From Saururus chinensis (taxonomy: Eukaryota; Streptophyta; Magnoliopsida; Piperales; Saururaceae), in assembly GCA_035235625.1 (NCBI GenBank), contig CP141145.1, positions 42,574,668 through 42,638,667 on the forward strand: a stretch of DNA of 64,000 bases, given 5' to 3'. Below are positions 36,201 through 47,240 of this stretch, piece by piece. Every line of letters begins with the position of its first letter. The stretch's first letter is position 1. The notes beneath the pieces are model-generated. The model saw only the letters and a program-made list of their open reading frames with translations, had not been told where the DNA came from and ran no database searches. The position numbers were made by a program, and so were the translations under genes.

Positions 36201-37495
36201 GAAATGGCTCTGGTTTGCCCTTTTATAGTAAGGGTTGGGGTAGGCATAGGTAAGTTTTGGAGTGTAAATATGAAAAGTAGGCTAAAAGCGGTTATTTTGC
36301 AAATTTAAGCACGAATTAAGCCTAATAAAATTCTGAAAATTTTTGTGTGACCTTAAGTATATGTCTAGGGTCATTTGACACAAAAATAAAATTTTTGACC
36401 GTGGGGCCCACAGGGGTCCCGCCAAAACCCTAATTTTTGGGAAAATAGTGAAAAATTCGAAAAATTCTAAAAATTTACATTTGGTTTAAAATCACTTAAA
36501 ACCACTAATATTGAAGTTAATTTTGGTTAAAACCATCACAAACTCTATTTATTTACAAAATCACCGAATAAGATCAGAAAACACGTAAATCTCACGATAA
36601 TCAATAATTAAAGAAAACCAAAACCGGTTTAAAGATGAGGGTCCTTACAACCCATGCAATTAACAAAGGCCATAGGAGAGGGAGCTCTCTAGACTTTGAC
36701 GGTTAGGCATTAGTGATTGACCTTTTTAAGAAGGATAATGATGTTGAAGTTGATAAGATTGAGTTAAAAAATCACTATGACAACTCAAGGAGATTTTATT
36801 GTGGATGGAATGAGTTGAGAAATATAACTGGAGTTGGTTGGAACCTGATAGCGCACACATTCATTCTCTCTAATAATGCATGGAACAACTTTTTGAAGGT
36901 AATAATTGGTATATTTCTTTTTCTAGAAGTATGTACTTAAAAGTTAAAGGATTAACATTTATATTTATTTTTTGGTGCAAAGACATAAGTATGACTACTG
37001 ACTAAAACTATGGGGGTATGATGAGGAGTCGAAAGCTAACCTACAAATTGTATTCAGCAACAAACATGCCATAGGGAAGAATAAGCTTTATTATGATTCT
37101 GGTAATTCCCCTCCAACTGAAATGCTTGAGGAGGATAATGTTGAGGATGGTAGGGACACATCTACATGTTTTACTAGTCTAGATGATCCTTATTTTGGGG
37201 ATGAGGTTGAGGAAGGAACAAGGACTGTGAATGAAATATTTGGGACTACTAGGTAGGTTCCATTGGCATCTCTACCTACCCCTGCCCCTAATCTAGCATA
37301 AAGTACATCACAAGGTCCTATTGGAAACACAAGACCACTCATCCCCCCTAGTTCCAACACAAAGCACAAAGGAAAAAGAAAGTATCTTGAGGAAGCTTCA
37401 TCTATGGGATAGTCTATTGCTAAGGCCTTGTTAGTGAGGAATGAGATTGCACATGAGAGCTCCAACTCAGCCAAAGAGATGTTCGAAATAGAATA
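33220..37495 (+). pseudogene. Myb/SANT-like DNA-binding domain gene relic, split by a solo LTR
   Basis: The Myb/SANT-like domain (Pfam Myb_DNA-bind_3 type) binds DNA and occurs in plant nuclear proteins and in PIF/Harbinger companions. The exon starts after an AG at about 33220. VVWDKPLHYTFIRHMTH ends where the solo LTR begins (33352). After the LTR (36650) it continues AINKGHRRGSSLDFDG, a TAG stop where the family has Trp, then IDLFKKDNDVEVDKIELKNH, FYCGWNELRNITGVGWN and NNAWNNFLK with a GT donor near 36900. A second exon (about 36985-37490) gives YDYxLKLWGYDEESKANLQI and an acidic tail. There is an A-homopolymer frameshift at about 33280 and further stops. It is a broken copy. It could be a host gene or part of a Harbinger element; no Harbinger transposase was seen nearby. 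Confidence 0.78.
33352..36649 (-). mobile_element. Solo LTR, family I, copy 4, inserted in a Myb/SANT exon
   Basis: On plus it runs from TGTCACGCCCC to GTCCTTACA, flanked by the exact duplication ACCCA (33347-33351 and 36650-36654). The TATA box TATAAAAG is on minus at 36221-36228. The palindromic module at 35450-35560 has the CGATCGATCG form. The tandem array at 33985-34215 has about four units. It is a whole LTR of about 3.3 kb with no interior. Confidence 0.93.
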
Positions 37496-38520
37496 ATTCA
37501 AGAGAGTTGTTGAGCTATTCGGAAGCTACAAGCTAGCTTGTCGACAGAGGTCTAAAATCCCATTCTTGTACTTTTTCATGTGATGAACTTACACTTCCAT
37601 CAGTTTTTATATTGTTTTCATTAGCGTTCAACAGAATGAGCCAAAAACAGAATGAGCCAAAAGTTATAGTTAAGCGACTTGAAATGGTTAATCAAATAAA
37701 TGCAAATAACTCTAGATAATGATTGATTAAAGTTAAATAGAACTTTCTAGGCCAAGCAACGAGGATATAGATCATCTTATTATATTTTACTATTCAAAAG
37801 ATGAACTAATTAAGGTAGGAAAAATAAATGTCGTTGTAATTGGTGTGTGCTTGTTGCCACGTCTTCATTTCAATAAAAAAAAAACCCAATGGGTACCCCA
37901 AAAGGAGCACATGGAGACAACATAGAATAATGACCTTTTATATTTGAAATTTTTTGTTATATTTCCAATACTATGCTTACAATTTTTAATATGTTTGTTT
38001 TCACTTTTAAGCTCAAATTAATCAATCTAATGAGAGTTGGGATTTTGTTGATTCTTCATATTATTACATAAATGTATGAAAGAGAACCCATCAACATGGC
38101 CGCATTAGCATCAAAATAAGCCCACATATACACGCTTACGTTTCTACGTGAGGGTCGCCTCCTAGCCATGTCCATCATAGTGCTTGCTACATCCTAGAAG
38201 ATAGGTTTCTTTTAAAGAACAAAATTATAACTTATTAATTTGAAATGAGTTTCATACACAAGACATAATGTGTTGAAATACATTTTCTTTTAAAAGGGGT
38301 ATATATGTAATTTGTAACTTATGTATCATATTTCCATAAGAGTTTACCAAACATAATTCATATAAATTAGATTCACGAAATATGTATTACCGAACATAAA
38401 TGTGATTCATTAATAAATTTGACTAATCAAATTCATGTAAATCTTGATTTACTGACTAATCTGTGTCTCAGCAGTCCCTAAATTGTAATCTAATTAAAAA
38501 ATCCGACAATCCTAGATGGT
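37496..38520. other. Intergenic, with a MITE-like right end near 38330-38481
   Basis: No gene is seen. The last 150 bp ('gactaatcaaattcatgtaa' to 'actaatctgtgtctcagcag') resemble the right half of the MITE at 52884-53215. Confidence 0.4.
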
Positions 38521-40329
38521 TTACAGGTTTGTTGTGGTTCGGGAGATGAGATAAACCCTGGCCTTGATGACGGATCCGTCTCCAAGCTTAAACCCAGGCG
38601 TCAGGGGAAACCCCACCACCTGATTCCTACTCCTCTGAGCTGTTGGTCCGGCCTCGATGATCAGTGACCTGTCGACGACGCTTTCCATGTAGGCCGGATG
38701 GAACTCGGCGCCCCTCTTGGCCTGAAAGTGAGCCGCAGCTGGATCTAGGGCGAAGGCCAGCAGATGGAGCTGCCACACCTCCTTCGCCAGCCCCAGAAAT
38801 AACTCGTAGAACTCGGTCTTGGGATGAGTCCACGCCATGACCAGCCTTCTCTGCTCCAAGCCTCCGAACAGCGACTCCTCCATCTTCGGATGCACCACGG
38901 CCAGAAACTTCCTGCAGCAGAACTTCCCGAATCGGCACCCGGGCAATATCTCCACCAGCTCTGCCGGGTCCATGGTCTTCTTGTCGCGATACTGCGTGAT
39001 GCAAGCATCCCGGAATTTGTCCCGGCGAGAGAAGCCCGCAGTACCATTGTTATTGTCGTCGCTGATGCTACAGAAGGTTTCGTTCTCGAAGCCCTGGAAG
39101 ATTTTACGGCTGACGAAGGACTCGAGGGCACGCTTGGCGAATTCCTGATCATGGGGAAGAGACAGTCCCACGGCCGTGTAGGCGTCAGCAGCAGGGCCCT
39201 CGATGGACCGGACAGCGGAGGTGACGTCCCAGCGGGCAGAGCTCATGAGGGAGAGTAGCACAGCGGTGAAGGATTTGAGAGCTCCTTTCACGTGGTCCAT
39301 GGTGGATTCGAAGAGCTCTGGTGTTGGAGTTGAAGCAAATAACGAAGCAGCTGAAAGATAATACATGAAACTAAACTCATGACACAAGAAACGTTATATC
39401 TTATACTGAGATGTTATCTGTGATCTTGTTTCTTTTTACCTTGACTGGTGCAACTCACTTTCTTGTGAAGCGATTGGAGCCTCCATTTCTTTCCAGTCTG
39501 CTGCTCAGAGCGTTTGAGTCTCACCTTCAGGTTTTCCACCTCCCTCTCCTTCGCCTTCAACTGTTTCCTCAGCTCCTCCACGGCTGCCATGTGAGCACAG
39601 CCGTGGTTCATCGTCATACTGGTGATCCTTCTATCGCTCGCAGTTCCCTTGACCTCTTCAGTTAACTTTTCCAGACGACTCAGCTCCACCGCCATGGCCA
39701 AGTTAGCCGACGTGATCTTCTCAGGGTCCCGGAGACACTGTGCTTCCTGGAGGCTGACATACGCAGCCCTCACTGCCAACACTCCCTCCCAGACTTCTAT
39801 CACTACTCCTTCACCCTTCCCCTCCTGATCATATTCGTCTGGTCTTCTGTCCTCCAAACTCTCTTCTCCCGCAGGCAGTCGAAGCAGGCAGGAGCCGGCA
39901 ACTCGCCGGATCAGTACTTGGGAGATGTGGGACACTTTACCCTCAATTTCCAGCTGTTTATTCTTAGGATAAATTACGAGGTTCTTTCTGCACAAGTATA
40001 TTAAAGACGGAGAAAATGAATTAGCATTTGCCATTACAACACTTAAAACACTAAAGAAGGATTTTTTTTTTCGCTGAAGAAGAAGGGGTTGCATGTTATA
40101 AAAAACATAGGAGTAATAATTCATTTACCTGCCATTCTGCATTGACAACTTTGACAACCTTTTCTGCTCGCAAGGCTGTGTCGTTCCAGCTCCCTCGTCC
40201 CACTGGTTGGTGATTTTCTGCCTATAAAAAAGCAAGAATAGCCATGGGGACGGAAAATTAAAACAGAGAGAAAGGTTGAGAAGTTGAACTTAACGAAAAG
40301 GAACTTGCTAAGCTAGTTACATCCTCCAT
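38521..40329 (-). CDS. DUF641 protein, GIL1 / IRK-interacting-protein-like
   Basis: GIL1 (GRAVITROPIC IN THE LIGHT 1) and IRK-interacting proteins are plant DUF641 proteins with an N-terminal coiled-coil region and a conserved C-terminal domain; GIL1 acts in light control of gravitropism. Model: ATG 40329-40321, exon 40221-40129, exon from about 39983 (or 39987) to 39440, exon 39350-38521, giving about 491 codons, usual for the family. HISQVLIRRVAGSCLLRLP and AAYVSLQEAQCLRDPEKI mark the N-terminal DUF641 part. A Lys/Glu-rich coiled coil (EELRKQLKAKEREVENLK) follows. The C-terminal domain has FGKFCCRKFLAVVHPKMEES, HPKTEFYELFLGLAKEVW and AYMESVV. The 39440/39350 intron is clean GT-AG, phase 1. 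The first two exons and the 39983 acceptor are my inference. No stops or frameshifts are seen. This is the only intact-looking host gene here. It is more GC-rich than its surroundings. Confidence 0.9.
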
Positions 40330-42530
40330 TTTTTATTTGCTTAAACTTGGGACAATGCATTCTGGGGCCTCCTGTCTGAGCTAGTTCTTTGTTTAGTTAT
40401 TTTTTCTGCATAGTAATCCACCTTTTTATTTTAATTTTTTTTATAAGATATTGGAAAATCAAATAAGAAGATATTAGAATGAACTTGTCTAGCTTGACTA
40501 GACTTCCTTACCAAAGGCATGTCTATCACTTTGAAAATCAATATGAGTTTCCTTGTAAGTTAAATCAAAATATAAAATATTATATTCTCTATTTCCTAAA
40601 TTAATAGCTTTATTTTAATTTTTTTTTTGTTCCATGTTAATAATTTTATTTTTTCAAATTTAAGTAGTTTGGTACTTAAAAAAGGTATTATAAACTTTTT
40701 TTTACTTTTTAGATGTGGGCTTTACTATTAAATAAAAAATACTATTTTTTCATATGTAACTATTAATATATGATGGAGGGAGTATCACAAAAAATATAAT
40801 TTGAAAAATAGCTCTCCTCATTGCCCATGGTGAGAGTACAAAGAGGGTTGGAGAAGAAATACCCTTTAAAGAATTTTTTTTTTGTTATTTTAAAATTAAG
40901 TGGTTGCCAAACATGCTGAAAGTATAGGTGATCAACAATGAGAGGCTCCATGTTCTCCCTTCACGTATTCACCTATCACAAAGTATGGTCACGGTGGGGA
41001 GGTAAGTATAACATCTTCATTTTAAGGGCAGTCATGTGTATCATATAGTCTCTCGTCTTGTGTTAATAGCAAAAGTTTAGGAGAGCCTGGGCTCATGCAT
41101 GTACAACAGCATAAGCCTAAGCACTGTAAGCCATCAAATATAGATACGATGACTCGTGTTACTTGAGGCTTACCTGCCCCCTGAGTAATATGTGTCATTG
41201 AATTTAAATTCAACGGATAAAGATGCTGAGGCTCTTGTATACGTGCCTCTATATTAATTAAGTATTTCAATTTAAAAAAAAACTTTTACAGCTATAAATT
41301 GATTAAAAAAGTTAGTGGATAAGGTAAAAAGTTAATTTTTTGACCTCTTTAAATATTTTAAAATTTAAATATAAATAATTAATTTCTCCCTCTTACCCAA
41401 TCCACCGTTTGTTTTAGCCCGCGCACTCTACCTATTTATAGATATTTACCGTTTATATAATTAGGGTGGGTTAGCTAGAAAAAAGTGTAGTAGATTCCTT
41501 ATCTAATAAACGATAGTCAATGGATTAAAAAAACTTTTCTTTTTTTTCGGATACTAAATGAAGAGGAGAACTTATATCTCAAAAAAAGAGAGGTGCCATC
41601 CTCATCCCCTACACCTCAAAAATAGAGTATTGCCATTTCGACGGACTTACGTGGATCTGCGCCAGCGCTGCAATTTCTCGAAGTACACGCACATCTGAGG
41701 CGACATCTTTATAGAGTTCTAAGTCAGGTGGCGGTGAGAGCTTGAACTTAATATTAACTATCAGAAGCAGGGTTGTCCGTATATTTATAGGCTAGACAAT
41801 ATTAATAGGCTAGATAAGATTAAAAGGCTAGATAAGATTAAAAAGAGACAGACCTTTCACATGTTGATAAATAAAAAAGGGCCCACAAGGAAGCAGATGA
41901 GTCGTAAATCATTAGACGGAGCACCACGGGCACTAGCATCCATGCCATTAATTTGTAGCTTTGTTTGTGTTCTTTGCAGGGGGGACGAATATGGAAACGT
42001 CAGTTGTTATTAATGTGGGGTCATGTCCTTAAGTGGTATTAACACTGTAATCTGTAGCACGTCAACATTATGCACATTAATTAGTTCGAAGTATGGCATG
42101 GGTGAGGCCCGGGATGCATGCTTTTTAGTCAAATAATAACCAAGTTTAAATTATTCTTTTTAGGATAATATATTTAGAATTATCACTAAGGTGTAACAGA
42201 GTAAAATACATATAAATATTTAATTTTTTATTATTAAAAATTAGTGCATTCTAGCTCTTTTCATTGGTCTAAAATGATAACGTAACAAAAGAGGGTAAGG
42301 GAGTTTCAAAGTGGTGTCAATTGATGGACCGATATTGTATTTTTAGACCAACCCAACAAACTCATCAAAAGGAGGATATAATAGAAATTTCAATGCCATA
42401 GTCATCTGATTCCATGGATACACACAGATCCGTCCCTAGATGAGGCCCAACTCCCCCACAGACCATAGTGCTCCCACAGTTCCGTGACTGTTCCACCACG
42501 CCCTAGAAGTATCATGTTGTCATTAAGGAC
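40330..42530. other. Intergenic upstream of the DUF641 gene
   Basis: Promoter DNA of the DUF641 gene must lie at its left end. Apart from a Stowaway-like MITE (40585-40782) I see no gene or recognisable repeat in this stretch. Confidence 0.5.
40585..40782. mobile_element. Stowaway-like MITE (Tc1/mariner type)
   Basis: The left end CTCTATTTCCTAAATTAATA and the right end TATTAATATATGATGGAGGGAG followed by TA are inverted relatives of the Stowaway consensus CTCCCTCCGTNNC, with TA target sites. The middle matches the MITEs at 8468 and 51532 in outline. It lies about 250 bp upstream of the DUF641 start. Confidence 0.7.
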
Positions 42531-43725
42531 TAGGAGGGGAAAATGCCAATATGAAAAATTGTTGAGCCCAAAGCAGTGGGAGCTGTGAGGATGCTTTATG
42601 CTGCTTAAGGCCCAAGATAGTCCACCCATCAAGTCAAATGCACAAGCTTGTCGTATAAATCGACAAAATATCTTTATGTATAATAAAAAACGTGTGTTTA
42701 GTAGAACATATCTGCACTTAGGTCCCTGTTCTTTTTTTGGCTTTTGCTACATGGTACCTCAAAGACCATAGTTGAACGCGTTGGGATGAGTGTGTTGCTC
42801 ATCTTTGATCTTACTTACCAATTACCATGTCTTGCCTCTCCGATTCACCGCGTGATCGTTGTATATTGAGGCAATCTTTTAATCAAAAGTAGACAAATAT
42901 TCACACACATTTAGAAAGCCCCTGTTCCTGGAAACATAAGCTGTGTGGCAGAGGGGCGTCAACATATAAAACATAAAATACTAATACGCATAAGATTGCG
43001 CAGGTCACACCCAATGTGGTAGAACACATCAATTATTACTCCACGTTGTGATTCGAGTACACGGCAGAGCCAAATCCACGCTGGAGGGGTGGCCACGGAT
43101 CAATTTTTTAGCACCTTCGATTGTGTGGTACATTCTTTGTGTATATTTCAGAAACACCAACCTGGTCCCTAGTTTCCAGACGCATCCACCTGAAGATGGT
43201 CGAAATGATGCAAAATGATGAGGGCCATACCCTTTCAAGAGGAGGACAATTGATCGCTTCCCAAGTACTGTAACTGAAACTCCACAATCAAGATCTTGAT
43301 TAAGATGGAGTTATGGAAGCAGTTACAGTAATTTAGCTATATATAATTATGTATACACAAGAGGAAAACAGGTAGTATAAGAAAAACTCTTACCCGTTCT
43401 AACCCATTCTCTATAATTCTCTCTTAATATGATCTTCTGAGAATTCTTGGCCGGCATCACGCCGGTGCTTAAGAGAACTCTTTTTCAGTTTCCGTTCTTC
43501 CTCCCTATTTACTAATCACGAACATGAAACAACTAGGTCCTCGGGTAATACTTTGTAAGTTTGTTACGACTTTAAAATAATCAAAGTAACTCAATTGTAC
43601 CTCGTTGCATCGTGAGGCAAAGGTGTTGGAGAGGGATTTACTGATGAAAAAGTTTTATATGTACCCAAAGCATGGAATACATTTGTTGCACTAGGCGAGA
43701 AAAAAATAGGGTGGATTTTAAAAAA
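42530..43725. repeat. Segmental duplication, B-side left block
   Basis: Counterpart of 575-1965, beginning with the TTGTTGAGCCCA repeat. It is shorter by scattered indels. Homology ends at about 43725, exactly where the Mutator-like element starts. Confidence 0.75.
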
Positions 43726-46700
43726 GAGTTTTTTCCATATTGCCTAGTCAAAGAAGGAAAAATTTTATATTTCCTGGATTTTAAACGGAAATGCCATATG
43801 ACCTATTTTTGGACCAAAATACCCTTAGGTTTTCACTATATTAGGTTTTAATGTAGAGAGTAATATATGAACACCGGTATAGTGGCGCGCCGTTCCGGTG
43901 TACTAGTAGTCATTAACGGCGAATGGAACTCGCCGGTGGGAGTTGACCGACGATAACTCACAGGCGAGAGTTGATGAACAAGAAAAAAATATTTTTTGAC
44001 ACCGCAAACGCTGTGTGAGTGCTCCAAAGGCTACATTTCGCAGAAATGATTATTCTTTCATACCAATCATGATAGGATCGGTATTTGCATCCATTATAAT
44101 GGAGAGGTAGGTAATGACGATGTGTATATTGTGTGTATATTGGTGGAATGACACGGTTGATGAACATTCATCCATTGGTGAGCTTTGGCGAGCTACTGGG
44201 ACAAGTCAAAGCACAACTTTCTGTCAATGGTAATGTCACTTTGAAGTATTTAATTCCATCATCCCAATCATCCATGATATATGAATTATAAGACGATGAG
44301 GACCTCCAATTAGTGTTCATTCATAAGAAGGCGAATAAGGAGGTGCTATCATTATATGCCGAGATGAAACAGCCTGATAAGAGTGATAAATCACCATCAC
44401 CCTCCATAGAAAGGAACCAGACAGTCAATAGAGCTGAATCACCCATTGTAATGGCTCTTCCTAGCTCTAATGTTGGATTTCATTTTGGATTTAGGGTTAA
44501 GGGTAAATCATATCGTGTGAAGTAATAAACACGATGCGTAATATATCACATTAGTAATTACACGGTATACACATGTGTTATAGCAATTATGAGTTGTAAT
44601 GTAGATATAATAACATGACATGCATTCATGTCATAGTTTCGATAACACATTTTGAAATGTAAGCGTGTTAACAGAATACACGATGTTGACTGATGCCGCA
44701 TTTTTTTAACACGATAATGTGCAATGCAGATTGGGAGAATTGGGAAACTTGCCCTCAACAAATCCATGTCAATCATCTTTCACCAATCCAACGAGTACAA
44801 AACCTGAAATAGAAGTCAATCAGAATAGATTAGAGGAATGGTCGCTAATGATGAGTGGGACAAGGACTTCATTTGATAACTATGAACCTCCATACAACCC
44901 TTGTAATTACGATGGTAAACAAGGCGAAGAAGTTGAAAATATGTGGTGAGGATCTGTGGTACGATAATGATATAGTTGACATGGAAAGTATGTTTGACCA
45001 CGAAGAATTTGGAAACAATGAGGTTCCTAGTAACGTCGATGTTGAGGCGGAGGCAGATTGGGATACAGTTGATGATTTAAACATATTAGAACCAAATATT
45101 GGTAAAGGCCAGCTAATAACGGGCCATTTGCAAGCTAAGGATTACCAGAAGCTCCTTGAATTGGGTGCACATTTTCTAAGCCTGTCGCATTTCAAGAGGG
45201 TCTTAATCGACTTGGCAATAAAGGTGAATTTCACATATCGTGTTGTGGATGAAAACTGGAATACGTATGCCGCAAAGTGTTCCAATGATTCTAGTAACTG
45301 GTACATAAGGGCTTCAAATATAGGAGATTATGTGACTATCACGAGGTTAGTGTCGACTAATTCATGTGGAACCTAAAGAAAGTCAACTGACCGTCCCCTA
45401 GCATCGCACCTTTGGATAGATAAAAAATGTTATGGCCTCTTTAAAGACTCAGTGGACATTACACCTAAGAGCATAGCAAGTTATATATCGAAGCACTGGG
45501 GCATAACTGCCAACTACAAGAAATGCTGGCATGTATGTAATGCATGAGAAGAATCGAAGTGTTGATTTAGTGTCACGATATGTTAGTCTAGCATGTTATC
45601 GTTTACACGCTTAAACTATAGTCGGAATATGCACTCACACGACATATGTCAATATCGTATTACCATAAACACGACTAGTCATCATGTATGGATTCCGATC
45701 ACACAAAAACATAAAATGCCGTGCGATCGGGAACATGATGTAAGCCGGTGTCGTATAACATTTACTAAATTGTATTCGGTCATTCAAGTAAAGCTCCGAC
45801 TGATTTAATAGATAGTGACCTACACGAATCCTATCGCTTACTTCATGCTTACGGGAGGCAGATAGAATATATTAATCCAGGAAGTGTAGTTGTGCCAGTG
45901 AGATCATGTGATATTCCCGAACCTATGGGTGGGTATGATTTCAAAAGAGTATTCTGGATGTGTGGCTCCATTGCGAGAGCTTTTAGAACAACCCTAAGGC
46001 CGTTGCTAACGGTTGATGCAACTTTCTTAAAAAGAAAGTATCCTATACAGCTATTGATAGCAATTGCATTAGACGGGAACAATAATATGTTGTGCGTTGC
46101 ATTTGTAGTAGTTGAGAACGAGTGCGAGAAAACTTGGTGGTAGTTTCTTGAGTTACTTCGAAATCATTTATTTTTTGATCCTCCAGCCGAGTTGGATACA
46201 ATTGTTTTTGATAGATAGAAGGGATTGGCAAATGCTGTGAATAAGTTTTTCTCATCTACACACCACATATATTGCATACGTCACATGGCAACAAATATAC
46301 TAGACAGATTCAAGGACAACTACCTAAAGAATTAGCTCCATGTTGCAGCCGAAACGTTTAGACAAAATGTGTATGATGAAACAATGAATAACATTAAAGA
46401 ACATAATCCGGAAGTATATGCTTGGCTAAATAAGATAGGTTCGGAGCATTGGGCCAATGTATCATTTCTTGGGAAAAGATATGGGACCCTCAGCTCAAAT
46501 AGGTCCGAAAGTACAAAGGCAATGTTCAAAAAAGCCAGATTGATGCCTATAACTCGTTTAATTGAGCACATGAGGGAGCACATGACAACATTATTTGAAA
46601 AACGTTGGACAGGCGGTCAGAATATGATAGAAGAGTTAACCCCATTTGCCCAAAAACACGTTGAAAGTAGGCGAGAAGAAGCCAGGAATGTGATTGTATT

Positions 46701-47240
46701 GCCTGTGTCAATGTATGAATTCTAGGTTAACTCGCTATATCACCAGGTACATTGCATTCATACAACAATGTACATAGTGTGTGTTCGCTTATGCGTGAGG
46801 GCTTCATATCGTGTTAGTTTAAACACGTTAGTTTCATTCATCATGTAAGTAGATACGATTTTACTTAACGATAGTATGACACATCATGTAATCTAGAACA
46901 CGAGAAAGTTGTTTATTATGTGCTCATACTCACGATATTTTCTTCACAAGATGTGGTTAACCTGGTTGATTGTACCTACACATATGGAAGGTTTTAACAT
47001 CTAGGTCTACCATGTAAGCATGCAATCGCAACAATCGATAATAAACACTTCTACGTGTTTGAGTATTGCGAAAGATGGTATTCTATTGAAATGTGTAAAC
47101 TGACCTATCGAGAGCCCTTACACCCAACAGAGGATCGGCACCAGTGGGCACCAGTTGGAGTTAATGCCTACATTCAGCCCACATATCCCTCAAAAGCAGC
47201 GGGGGCATCCAAGAATAAATACATGTACATTCAATGAAGA
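43725..47240 (+). mobile_element. Mutator-like element (MULE), B-specific core
   Basis: The element encodes a decayed MULE transposase (44060-47237). The DNA at 43725-43850 ('ttttttccatattgcc', 'aaatgccatatgacctattt', 'ggaccaaaatacccttaggt') has the look of a MULE terminal repeat, but I found no inverted partner on the right, so the right end is undefined or lost. The last transposase codons run directly into sequence shared with segment A (47212 onward), meaning A once may have held this element too. Confidence 0.7.
44060..47237 (+). pseudogene. MULE transposase (MuDR family), decayed, four exons
   Basis: The transposase cuts and reinserts the element. In order: an N-terminal region (LMNIHPLVSFGELLGQVKAQ...DDEDLQLVF, 44060-44525); the DNA-binding region (HFKRVLIDLAIKVNFTYRVV, SNWYIRASNIGDYVTIT, about 44855-45545); ESYRLLHAYGRQIEYINPGS and then the DDE core with TVDATFLKRKYP (first Asp), IVFDR (second Asp) and SSNRSEST (Glu), about 45800-46730; and a SWIM zinc finger with LPCKHAIA (47004-47030). 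Introns at about 44526-44705, 45546-45789 and 46736-46955 are inferred. Three TAG stops (46141, 46216, 46333) replace expected Trp or Gln codons. Frameshifts occur at about 44130 and 44940. It is inactive. Confidence 0.88.

Noticed and set aside
27510-36649. Two family I LTRs in the same orientation as the ends of one retrotransposon
   Set aside because: Each has its own different target duplication (GTGGT and ACCCA), and the 755 bp between them is non-coding flank plus Myb/SANT exon, not a retroelement interior.
37190-37501. 103-aa minus-strand frame
   Set aside because: It is the reverse of the acidic tail exon of the Myb/SANT-like relic, and the plus strand carries the family signal.
38627-39258. 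Additional frames on both strands over the DUF641 gene
   Set aside because: They are shadows of the GC-rich third and fourth exons. Only the minus frame at 38521-39350 shows family motifs.
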